Shown one piece after another: positions 1 through 7,068 of a stretch of 10,576 nt of DNA. The DNA is taken from positions 1 to 10,576 of the forward strand of contig LSKF01000095.1 in the NCBI GenBank assembly GCA_001556995.1, read 5' to 3'. The position numbers were made by a program, and so were the translations under genes. The notes beneath the pieces were generated by a model. That model was not told the origin of the DNA and made no database searches. It worked only from the letters and a program-made list of their open reading frames with translations. This DNA comes from Erythrobacteraceae bacterium CCH12-C2. GTDB taxonomy: Bacteria; Pseudomonadota; Alphaproteobacteria; Sphingomonadales; Sphingomonadaceae. Numbering within the stretch: position 1 is the first letter of the stretch; each line of letters opens with the position of its first letter.

Positions 1-31
1 GTGTTGCGGCGATTGTCAGTAAAATTTTCAT
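1..31 (-). CDS. 5' end of an unidentified, probably exported protein (cut by window edge)
   Basis: Only ten codons plus one base lie in the window, reading MKILLTIAAT. The Lys followed by a run of Leu/Ile/Ala looks like the start of a signal peptide, so the product is probably exported. The start is supported by a good ribosome binding site, AAGGA, 8 nt before the ATG. The gene follows the small Cys/Met-rich protein by 68 bp in the same direction and is likely the next member of the operon. Its leader is nearly the same as that of the His-rich lipoprotein gene starting at 3926. Function cannot be told from this fragment. Confidence 0.7.
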   Translation of the reverse strand, partial: MKILLTIAAT

Positions 32-34
32 GTT

Positions 35-50
35 GAATATCCTTAGTTGA
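35..50 (-). promoter_or_regulatory. RBS leader of the left-edge gene
   Basis: On the minus strand this reads TCAACTAAGGATATTC, with AAGGA as the Shine-Dalgarno core 8 nt before the ATG at 31. The same string, with one extra base, precedes the gene starting at 3926. The remaining part of the 68-bp gap holds only a short 5-bp inverted repeat (69-73 with 80-84) and no T-run, so I see no intrinsic terminator here. Confidence 0.6.
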
Positions 51-99
51 ATCAATTTTGCGCCCGCAGCAGCATCAAAGCTGCCGAACGCCGGTTGGT

Positions 100-471
100 T
101 CAGCCAAGGATAGAGGGGGGATCGGGTATGGGAGCTTCGTTGCGCCCGATCAGGACCGGGCTTGCAGCCAAGTCAAAGGAAGAAGTGGTGCTGACCGGCG
201 CATCAACGGCAATTGGCAATGCGCCAAGCCCCACCAGCGACGTGCAGCCGACCATCGCAAAGCAGCCAGCCTTCATATCCTTGCAGGGCGGCGCACTGTC
301 GCGCGATTGCTTTTCGGCTTCCATGCAATCCGCCATGCCCGCCATCGACGAGGCGGCGGCGCTCTGCTCCTGCTGCATTTCAGCGCAAGGCGGCGACGCA
401 TAGGCCACGCCCTGCCACAAGAGGCCAAACATGGCCCCAAGCAACAAGAGATGGCGTAACAGCGTTTTCAT
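100..471 (-). CDS. Small secreted Cys/Met-rich protein, probable periplasmic metal binder
   Basis: A 123-residue protein of no family I can name. Residues 1-26 form a clear signal peptide: Lys/Arg near the start, a Leu-rich core, and AYA before a likely cleavage site after Ala26. The mature part has five cysteines (29, 49, 63, 70, 76) and several methionines close to them, as in PPCAEM, MADCM, PPCKDM and CFAMVGC. These could be soft-metal ligands or disulphides. The C-terminal third lacks Cys and ends in a Pro-rich tail, IPDPPSILG. It starts 60 bp after the copper ATPase stop in the same direction, so it is likely co-transcribed. The ribosome binding site is weak (AGG, 6 nt spacing). A role in holding or passing Cu(I) in the periplasm is inference from composition and context. 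A plus-strand reading of the same DNA has no ribosome binding site or family resemblance. Confidence 0.75.
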   Translation of the reverse strand: MKTLLRHLLLLGAMFGLLWQGVAYASPPCAEMQQEQSAAASSMAGMADCMEAEKQSRDSAPPCKDMKAGCFAMVGCTSLVGLGALPIAVDAPVSTTSSFDLAASPVLIGRNEAPIPDPPSILG

Positions 472-531
472 TCGATACCTAAAATGGGCGGATAGGCTAT
501 AATTGTCAATTCGCCTTATAACCGTGAATCG

Positions 532-2883
532 TTACAGCTTCACCCGATTGAGCCGAAGCGCGTTCATCACGACAGTAAATGATGATAGCGCCATAGCGGC
601 TCCTGCAATCATCGGTGACATCAGGATGCCAGACACGGGGTAAAGCACGCCAGCCGCCACCGGAACGCCGACGCCGTTGAACAGGAACGAGAAGAACAGG
701 TTTTGCCGGATATTGCGCATCGTTGCTTTGGCAAGAGCGCGGGCGCGGACTACGGCTGCAAGGTCGCCCTTCGTGAGCGTGATCCCTGCGCTCTCAATCG
801 CAACATCGGTGCCGGTTCCCATCGCAAGACCGACATCGGCAGCGGCAAGTGCCGGTGCATCGTTGATCCCGTCGCCCGCCATTGCGACCTTAGCGCCTGC
901 TGCTTTGAGTTCGCCGACGATGCGTGCCTTGTCGTCAGGTTTGAGCTCGGCATGAACACCGTCTAGCCCGCCAACCGCGTCGGCAACGACTTGCGCGGTC
1001 GTCGGATTGTCGCCGGTAAGCATGATAACGCGCAGGCCGTGTTTTCGAAGCGCCTCAATGGCTTCGCGCGCATTGGCACGAATGGGATCGGCAACAGCGA
1101 CCAATCCTGCAAGTTTGCCATCAACCGCGATCAGCATCACGCCCGCACCCTCGCGGCGTCGGGTTTCAGCAGCTTCATTGAGGGGAGTTGGATCAACACC
1201 GATGCGCTGCATCTGTGCGGCATTGCCAATTACGACAGCGCGCCCGCCGACTTGGGCGCTTATGCCCGCGCCGACCTGAACCTCGAAATTCTCCGGCTCA
1301 TCTAGCGTCAGCTTGCGCTCCTGTGCGGCACTCACAATGGCATGAGCCAGCGGATGCTCCGAGCGCGCTTCGACGGCTGCAACAAGCGCCAGAAATTCGT
1401 TTTCGTCCATGCCGCCGCTTGTTTGGATGGCAACCAGCTTGGGTTTACCTTCAGTGAGCGTGCCAGTCTTGTCGATGACCAAAGTGTCGACTTTCTCGAA
1501 AGCTTGCAGCGCTTCGGCATGTTTGACCAAAACGCCAGCATGTGCACCGCGTCCGGTTGCCACCATGATCGACATTGGCGTAGCTAATCCCAGTGCACAG
1601 GGGCAGGCTATGATGAGAACGGCAATGGCGTTGAGCAGCGCATGGCCGATACGCGGTTCGGGGCCAACGAGGCTCCAGACCGCGAAGGACAGTATGGCAA
1701 TGGCAATCACCAACGGAACGAACCAGCCTGAAATCCGGTCGGCGACGGCTTGTATCGGCGCGCGGCTGCGCTGCGCTTCGGCTACCATACGAACGATGCG
1801 CGCCAGCATGGTATCGCTGCCGACCGCTTGTGCTTCCATGACAATGCTACCGGTGCCATTGACCGTGCCGCCCGTCAGCGCGCTGGTCGCTTCCTTAGCG
1901 ACCGGCAAAGGTTCGCCCGTCAACATCGACTCATCGACAGATGAACGGCCTTCGATCACCACGCCGTCCACCGGGACGGCTTCGCCTGGACGAACGCGCA
2001 GGCGATCGCCTGTGTGAACGTCGGATAAAGGAATTTCGGTTTCGGTTCCGTCAGCATTTATGCGCCGTGCGGTTTTTGGCGCGAGATTGAGTAGCGCACG
2101 GATTGCCTTGCCGGTTGCGGCTCTTGCGCGCAGCTCCAACACTTGTCCAAGCAACACGAGCGCCACGACCACGCCAGCCGCTTCATAATAGACTGGCACC
2201 ATGCCGCCGTGCATTCTGAAGGTCGCGGGGAACAGGCCCGGTGCAAAGGTCGCAACCACGCTGTATAGGAATGCTGCGCCGACACCGATGGCGATCAGGG
2301 TGAACATATTTAGTTTTCGCGTGACGATTGATGTCCATCCGCGCGTGAAAAACGGCCAGCCTGCCCACAAGACAATCGGTGCAGTCAGCGCCAATTGAAT
2401 CCACGGCGAATAGGCGGGATCGACCAAATGCAGTCTGAGAAATTCTGTTCCCATCGTCAGGATCAGCAGTGGCACTGCCAGCGCCGCCGACACCCACCAA
2501 CGCTTCGTAAAATCCACCAGCTCGGGGTTTGGCGCATCATCCAATGAAGGCTCTTCAGGCTCCAACGCCATCCCGCAAATAGGGCATGTTCCCGGCCCTT
2601 GCTGTCGGATTTCGTGGTGCATAGGGCATATCCACATAGCTCCCGGCGCGGCGACGGGTTCTGGGCGCGCGGTAGTGGACAGATATTTGGCCGGGTCTGC
2701 GGTGAATTTAGCCAGACACCCCGCACTGCAAAAATGATAGTCAGCACTGTCGTGGGTGGCATGATGTGCTGTCTTTGCCGGATCGACTGTCATTCCGCAG
2801 ACGGGATCGACCGCCATGTTCGTCGATTCTGACGGAGCCGTATTAGTCGCCGGTTTGTGCAACGAGTGATCACTTGAATTCAT
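532..2883 (-). CDS. copA: P1B-type copper-transporting ATPase with N-terminal YHS and heavy-metal-binding domains
   Basis: An inner-membrane ATPase of 783 residues that couples ATP hydrolysis to export of Cu(I), or possibly Ag(I), to the periplasm. A YHS-type domain (about 24-68; Cys29, Cys52, Cys56) is followed by a heavy-metal-binding domain (84-109; CPMH and CPICGM). These replace the usual HMA domain with GMxCxxC. Then come the transmembrane segments, actuator TGE (322-324), metal-binding CPC (427-429), phosphorylated Asp471 in DKTGT, the SEHP motif (509-511 region) and GDGINDAP (670-677). The last two helices carry Asn736-x4-Pro741 and Met764-x2-Ser-Ser, the pattern of the P1B-1 copper group. 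I chose ATG 2883 because GGAG lies 7 nt before it. An upstream TTG at 2925 would add 14 residues but has no ribosome binding site and sits inside a hairpin. The gene follows the His-rich lipoprotein by 149 bp. Confidence 0.95.
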   Translation of the reverse strand: MNSSDHSLHKPATNTAPSESTNMAVDPVCGMTVDPAKTAHHATHDSADYHFCSAGCLAKFTADPAKYLSTTARPEPVAAPGAMWICPMHHEIRQQGPGTCPICGMALEPEEPSLDDAPNPELVDFTKRWWVSAALAVPLLILTMGTEFLRLHLVDPAYSPWIQLALTAPIVLWAGWPFFTRGWTSIVTRKLNMFTLIAIGVGAAFLYSVVATFAPGLFPATFRMHGGMVPVYYEAAGVVVALVLLGQVLELRARAATGKAIRALLNLAPKTARRINADGTETEIPLSDVHTGDRLRVRPGEAVPVDGVVIEGRSSVDESMLTGEPLPVAKEATSALTGGTVNGTGSIVMEAQAVGSDTMLARIVRMVAEAQRSRAPIQAVADRISGWFVPLVIAIAILSFAVWSLVGPEPRIGHALLNAIAVLIIACPCALGLATPMSIMVATGRGAHAGVLVKHAEALQAFEKVDTLVIDKTGTLTEGKPKLVAIQTSGGMDENEFLALVAAVEARSEHPLAHAIVSAAQERKLTLDEPENFEVQVGAGISAQVGGRAVVIGNAAQMQRIGVDPTPLNEAAETRRREGAGVMLIAVDGKLAGLVAVADPIRANAREAIEALRKHGLRVIMLTGDNPTTAQVVADAVGGLDGVHAELKPDDKARIVGELKAAGAKVAMAGDGINDAPALAAADVGLAMGTGTDVAIESAGITLTKGDLAAVVRARALAKATMRNIRQNLFFSFLFNGVGVPVAAGVLYPVSGILMSPMIAGAAMALSSFTVVMNALRLNRVKL

Positions 2884-2890
2884 TGCCGGT

Positions 2891-2894
2891 CTCC
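2891..2894 (-). promoter_or_regulatory. Ribosome binding site fixing the ATPase start
   Basis: GGAG on the minus strand, 7 nt before the ATG at 2883. It decides in favour of this start over the in-frame TTG at 2925. Confidence 0.7.
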
Positions 2895-2920
2895 ACAAAA
2901 TGCTTGCCTGCGCGGTGAGG

Positions 2921-2958
2921 TACAAACAGGCGGTGCTAATTTGCGCCGCCTGTTTGTA
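2921..2958 (-). repeat. Strong inverted repeat / hairpin in the ATPase 5' region
   Basis: Arms 2921-2933 (TACAAACAGGCGG) and 2946-2958 are perfect 13-bp inverted repeats. After one T/G mismatch a further GC/GC pair extends the stem to 16 positions around a 6-nt loop. The element sits 37 bp before the ATPase ATG and 74 bp after the lipoprotein stop. As RNA it would be a stable hairpin, but the T-rich stretch lies inside the 3' arm and is not followed by a T-run, so a classical intrinsic terminator is not well supported. It could be a weak or two-way terminator, an mRNA processing or stability element, an operator dyad, or a repetitive-element relic. I cannot choose between these from one copy. 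Confidence 0.7.
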
Positions 2959-2986
2959 TTAACTTCGGCCAAGCAATTTCGTGCAA
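2956..2986 (-). promoter_or_regulatory. Weak promoter-like pair upstream of the ATPase gene
   Basis: On the minus strand TTGCAC (2981-2986) and TAATAC (2956-2961) are separated by 19 bp. That long spacing is typical of promoters controlled by MerR-family activators such as CueR, but I see no convincing dyad in the spacer, and the -10 box matches consensus poorly. If real, transcripts would start inside the hairpin at 2921-2958. Low confidence. Confidence 0.2.
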
Positions 2987-3032
2987 TCGGGGCGATTGAA
3001 CGATCAAAATTGCTCTCTTCGTTTTTGCTCCC

Positions 3033-3926
3033 TTATGCGCTTACATTCACGGTAAACGGCACGATCACTTCGCGGCCATTGGCCATGATCTGGACGAATA
3101 TCTTCATGATACCGCCGTTCTTGGGTTCCATATGGAAGCCAACAACCGGTCCGCTACGTTCACTGTCAGATTTAGGCTCGGTGCCTTGCGGGTGGACGTG
3201 TTCGATTGAACTCCAGTCGCGTGAAAAGGCCACAACATGACCAAATGCGCCCATGATAGGTTGCAACTGGGTGAAGGGCTGGCCGGATTTCGCATCGACA
3301 ATTGCGACACTACCCATGACGCCTTCGCCAGCTTTTACGGGGCCGGCAAACGAGAGTGCGAACTTGAGACCGCCCATTTCTGCGGTGACAACTGGCTTTG
3401 CGTCAGGCGCAGGCGCTTTCTCTGACCCGGCAATCATGTCAGCAAACACATATTCCTGATCGCCATCTTTGCGCGTTGAGTCGGCCCACACACGGTATTT
3501 CCGGCCAAATTTAGGCGTGAAACTGAACGTCCAGTCGCCCCGCTTCGCACCTGCGATAGGATGAATATGCTGATAATCGGTCAGACTTTCATCAATGATG
3601 AGCAAATGCAGCTTCTTTGTGTGCGCAAGCGCCAGTTGATCGGGGCCAATCGGCGCGCCGGTCTTTACGTCGGTCAAAGTAAGTGTCACCGATTGCGGCT
3701 TGCCCGGTGTAAAAGCACCGGCGGGAGCCATTGCAACTTTGAGAGTCGCAGCCCCGTGATGATGACTAGCTTCGCCCATATCCATTCCGGCATGTTCACC
3801 GCCTGTAGCTTCCTTGGCAGCAATTGCGGCATGATCTGCATCAGTATGGCCATCATCATGCTTCTTTTCGCCGCAGGCGCTAAGCGCAAAAGCTGACGCG
3901 GCAAGGAGTAATAATGCTTTTCTCAT
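3033..3926 (-). CDS. Histidine-rich lipoprotein with two similar domains, probable envelope metal binder
   Basis: A 297-residue lipoprotein. The signal peptide ends in a lipobox, LSAC, so Cys18 would be lipid-modified and the protein tethered to the periplasmic side of a membrane. Residues 23-58 form a flexible His/Asp/Met-rich stretch (HDDGHTDADH, HAGMDM, HHHG) that looks metal-binding. Two similar domains follow, about 62-165 and 180-295. Each has DxK[TS]GxP, a His, and then HxHP exactly 13 residues after that His: His107 with HIHP 120-123, and His230 with HVHP 243-246. This suggests an internal duplication. The fold may be a YtkA/FixH-like beta-sandwich, but I am not sure of the family name. 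The start has AAGGA 8 nt before the ATG. It lies 23 bp after the RND pump gene, and a metal-chaperone role is inferred from composition and neighbours. Confidence 0.85.
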   Translation of the reverse strand: MRKALLLLAASAFALSACGEKKHDDGHTDADHAAIAAKEATGGEHAGMDMGEASHHHGAATLKVAMAPAGAFTPGKPQSVTLTLTDVKTGAPIGPDQLALAHTKKLHLLIIDESLTDYQHIHPIAGAKRGDWTFSFTPKFGRKYRVWADSTRKDGDQEYVFADMIAGSEKAPAPDAKPVVTAEMGGLKFALSFAGPVKAGEGVMGSVAIVDAKSGQPFTQLQPIMGAFGHVVAFSRDWSSIEHVHPQGTEPKSDSERSGPVVGFHMEPKNGGIMKIFVQIMANGREVIVPFTVNVSA

Positions 3927-3929
3927 AGG

Positions 3930-3946
3930 GAATATCCTTGGGTTGA
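3930..3946 (-). promoter_or_regulatory. RBS leader of the His-rich lipoprotein gene
   Basis: Minus-strand TCAACCCAAGGATATTC with the AAGGA core 8 nt before the ATG at 3926. It is almost the same as the leader of the left-edge gene (35-50). Just before it, overlapping the RND pump stop codon, 3947-3960 form a short 5-bp hairpin (GGGCT/AGCCC) without a T-run. Confidence 0.6.
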
Positions 3947-3949
3947 GGG

Positions 3950-6900
3950 CTAATAAGCCCGTAAGTTACCAGATTGGCGGGCTTCATCGACAATGCGTTC
4001 AAGCGGTGCCTGACCAAATAGACGGAACAGGATTGGCGTAATGAGCGCGTCGAGTAATGTTGCTGACAACAGGCCGCCAAAGATCGTCACCGCAACCGGA
4101 TGAAGGATCTCTTTTCCAGGTTCATCCGCTCCGATGAGCAGGGGGGTAAGCGCAAGGCCTGCGGCAAGAGCGGTCATGAGCACAGGCGTCAACCGTTCGA
4201 GCGTGCCACGAATGATCATTGCATCGCCCCATGTCTCGCCTTCATGAAGCACTAGATTGATATAGTGGCTGACTTTCAAAATACCGTTGCGTGAAGCAAT
4301 GCCGGTGAGCGTAACGAACCCGACCATGCTGGCGACCGAAAGCGGTAATCCTGCAAGCGCAAGTGCTAGCACCGACCCGACCAGTGCCATTGGGACACCA
4401 GCCATGATGATCAGCGCGATCCTGGCCGAACGATACCGTGTGAACAGAAGAACGAAGATCAAACCGAATGAAACAAGCGACAGGCCGCCAATTGTAAACG
4501 CCGCTTCGCGCTGTGCCTCGAATTGGCCCTCGACGCGGACAAAACCGCCAACAGGCAGTTTGAGTTTGGCAGCTTCCGCCTCAATCGCGGTCACGATGCT
4601 GCCCAGATTTGCACCCGGTTCTGCGTTTGCGGAAACCACGATCCGGCGTTTTCCGCCTTCGCGCAATATTTGGTTAGGGCCATCCGTTTCTACGATTTCC
4701 GCCAAGTTGCGCAAAGGAACCGGCCCTCTGGGCGTTTCGATCAGCAGATCGGCAAGGGCCGCAGTCGTGCGTGTTTCATCGGGGAGCCGCAGAACAACAT
4801 CGTAACGTTTGAGGCCATCAACGACGCGGCTGACAATCTTGCCGTTGGATAATGTTGCAATCGCGTCGGACACTGCTGCGGGCGTAATGCCGTAACTGCT
4901 TGCCCTCTCATAATCGATCCGCAGGTCGAGTTGCGGCACGCGCACCTGCTTTTCGACCCGCAAATCGACGACGCCGGGAATCTCGACAGCAGCGGCACGC
5001 AACTGCTCGGCACTGGCCCGCGCGGCGTCCAAATCTTCTGCGAATATCTTTATGACAATTTGCGCTTGCACGCCGGAGAGCAAATGATCGAGCCGGTGAC
5101 CGATGGGCGCACCAACCGAGATAGAACCGGGCAATATGGCTAATTGCTTGCGGATGGTTTCAGCAACCGCGTCTCGATCTTCGGTATCGGGTTTCAGGGC
5201 CACGTCGAGTTCGCTTGAATGCACACCCTCCGCATGTTCATCGAGTTCGGCCCGCCCTGTCCGGCGACTGACGCTTTCAACCTGCGGTATTTGGAGCAGG
5301 AGCTTTTCTGCGGTCGCCGCCAATTGGCTTGAGGCTTCGAGCGAAATTCCGGGTTCGAGCTGAAAGCCGACAACAAAGCTACCTTCGTTAAACGTCGGCA
5401 GAAATGCACGGGGCAGCAATAAGGCACCGCCGATAGCGAGGACACTGACAATGCCAGCCGCGATTGAAATACCGCGCACGCGGGCAAAGCCCCAATCGAG
5501 TATCCACGCATTCGCCTGTTTAAGGCGTGTCACCAAACCGGACTCGCGCTCGGCATGAATCTGCGCAATCTTGGGCAGCCAATAATAGCACAGAACAGGT
5601 GTCAGTGTAACGGCGGTGACAAAGCTAGCGAGGATCGACACGATATAGGCTTGCCCTAACGGGGCGAACAGGCGTCCTTCCACGCCGCCCAAGAAGAACA
5701 ACGGCAGAAAGACTAGGATGATGATTGCGGTGGCATAGACAATGCCCGAACGCACCTCACCCGACGCATGGGCGATGACGACAAGCGATGATTTCGGTTC
5801 GGGCAATGCCGCATTCTCGCGTAAACGCCGAAACACATTTTCCACGTCAACGACGGCATCATCTACCAATTCGCCGATCGCAATCGCCAGTCCACCCAGC
5901 GTCATTGTATTGATCGACAGGCCAAAAATGGAAAACACAATGGCCGTGATTAAAATCGATATCGGTAGCGATATAAGCGAAATTGCTGTGGTGCGGGTGT
6001 TGAGGAGAAACAGGAAAAGGACGATTGCCACGACGATTGCAGCTTCGATCAAAACTTTCTGAAGCGTGCCAATCGACGTTTCGATGAAATTGGCTTGGCG
6101 GAACTGGACCTTGTCGGCGCTAATGCCGTCCGGCAGAGTCGCGGTTATTTCCTTTAGGGCAGCCTCCACCTGCGTTGTTACCGCTATTGTATCTGCGGTT
6201 GGCTGCTTCTGCACGGCAATCACCACCGCTGGCGCGCCGTCATAACCGGCCTCGCCGCGCCGGAAACCGGCCGCAAAGTCGGCCGAGGCTACCTGCGAAA
6301 GTCGCACAGGGCCGTTCGCACTTTCGCCAACGACCAGCGCGCGTAGATCGTCGATCCGTGTTGTCTGCGCTACGCCCCGGATCAGATACTCCTTTTGAAA
6401 CTGATCGACGAAACCGCCGCCGCTGTTGGTGCCGAACTCGCGCAACTGCCGATCAATCTGGTCGAGCGTTATACCCTGCGCCGCCATTGCGGCCGGATCG
6501 GGCGACACGCGGTATTGCCTCACTTCGCCGCCAATCGGGATAACCTGTGCAACGCCAGGTATAGTGAGCAGGCGGGGTCGGATCTGAAAATCAGCAATCT
6601 CGCGCGCTTCCATCGGGCTGGCTTTGCCATAAGGGATGGCGACAAGCATGATCTCGCCCATGATCGACGTCACCGGACCCATCTGGGGAACTGTTCCCGG
6701 CGGTATTTGCTCGCGCACGAGCGTCAACCGCTCTGCCACTTGTTGGCGTGCGCGAAAGACGTCTTCGCTCCAGTCAAACTCGACGTAGACCACTGAAAGT
6801 CCGATGCCGGAAACCGACCGAACCCGTTCAACCCCGGGAACACCGCTCATCGACGTTTCAATTGGGCGGGTTACTAAAGTTTCGACTTCGGGTGGTGCGA

Positions 6901-7066
6901 GGCCCGGCGACTCAGTCAGTATTGTTACGACTGGACGATTGAGATTGGGCAGGACGTCAACCGGCAGCCGGCTTGCCGACACCAGCCCCATCGCAACCAG
7001 CGCAATCGCTGCAAACAGGACCAGTATCCGGTTGCGCAACGAAAAGGCGACGATGGCGTCGAACAT
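3950..7066 (-). CDS. czcA: Heavy-metal efflux RND pump, CzcA/CusA family
   Basis: A 1038-residue inner-membrane proton-driven pump, close to the family's usual length. The start [13 protein letters not shown] leads into TM1, followed by a large periplasmic porter region, TM2-6 (about 338-495), a second periplasmic loop, and TM8-12 (about 855-1018). TM4 carries [13 protein letters not shown] (398-410), the heavy-metal RND signature with Asp402, Asp403 and Glu409 as likely proton-path residues. The family motif around NEGSF (560-564) opens the second porter loop. Aligned by eye to E. coli CusA, the three methionines that bind Cu(I)/Ag(I) (573, 623, 672) fall on Gly567, Ser617 and His661 here. 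The substrate may therefore be Zn, Co, Cd, Ni or copper bound another way. The ATG lies 2 bp after the adaptor stop with a poor ribosome binding site, suggesting translational coupling. The czcA symbol is by family only. Confidence 0.93.
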   Translation of the reverse strand: MFDAIVAFSLRNRILVLFAAIALVAMGLVSASRLPVDVLPNLNRPVVTILTESPGLAPPEVETLVTRPIETSMSGVPGVERVRSVSGIGLSVVYVEFDWSEDVFRARQQVAERLTLVREQIPPGTVPQMGPVTSIMGEIMLVAIPYGKASPMEAREIADFQIRPRLLTIPGVAQVIPIGGEVRQYRVSPDPAAMAAQGITLDQIDRQLREFGTNSGGGFVDQFQKEYLIRGVAQTTRIDDLRALVVGESANGPVRLSQVASADFAAGFRRGEAGYDGAPAVVIAVQKQPTADTIAVTTQVEAALKEITATLPDGISADKVQFRQANFIETSIGTLQKVLIEAAIVVAIVLFLFLLNTRTTAISLISLPISILITAIVFSIFGLSINTMTLGGLAIAIGELVDDAVVDVENVFRRLRENAALPEPKSSLVVIAHASGEVRSGIVYATAIIILVFLPLFFLGGVEGRLFAPLGQAYIVSILASFVTAVTLTPVLCYYWLPKIAQIHAERESGLVTRLKQANAWILDWGFARVRGISIAAGIVSVLAIGGALLLPRAFLPTFNEGSFVVGFQLEPGISLEASSQLAATAEKLLLQIPQVESVSRRTGRAELDEHAEGVHSSELDVALKPDTEDRDAVAETIRKQLAILPGSISVGAPIGHRLDHLLSGVQAQIVIKIFAEDLDAARASAEQLRAAAVEIPGVVDLRVEKQVRVPQLDLRIDYERASSYGITPAAVSDAIATLSNGKIVSRVVDGLKRYDVVLRLPDETRTTAALADLLIETPRGPVPLRNLAEIVETDGPNQILREGGKRRIVVSANAEPGANLGSIVTAIEAEAAKLKLPVGGFVRVEGQFEAQREAAFTIGGLSLVSFGLIFVLLFTRYRSARIALIIMAGVPMALVGSVLALALAGLPLSVASMVGFVTLTGIASRNGILKVSHYINLVLHEGETWGDAMIIRGTLERLTPVLMTALAAGLALTPLLIGADEPGKEILHPVAVTIFGGLLSATLLDALITPILFRLFGQAPLERIVDEARQSGNLRAY

Positions 7067-7068
7067 GC

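Noticed and set aside
69..84. Terminator after the Cys/Met-rich gene
   Set aside because: A 5-bp GCAGC/GCTGC stem with a 6-nt loop and no T-run; too weak, and a same-strand gene follows.
1409..2017. A 202-codon open frame on the plus strand
   Set aside because: It is antisense to the clear P-type ATPase, with low-complexity Ala/Ser/Thr composition and no recognisable motif.
2884..2925. TTG start of the ATPase at 2925
   Set aside because: No ribosome binding site, and it falls within the hairpin arm; ATG 2883 has GGAG 7 nt upstream.
2921..2958. Classical Rho-independent terminator after the His-rich lipoprotein gene
   Set aside because: The stem is strong, but no run of T follows it on either strand, so I list it only as an inverted repeat of unknown role.
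3947..3960. Terminator after the RND pump gene
   Set aside because: Only a 5-bp stem across the stop codon with no T-run, and the next gene begins a few bases later.
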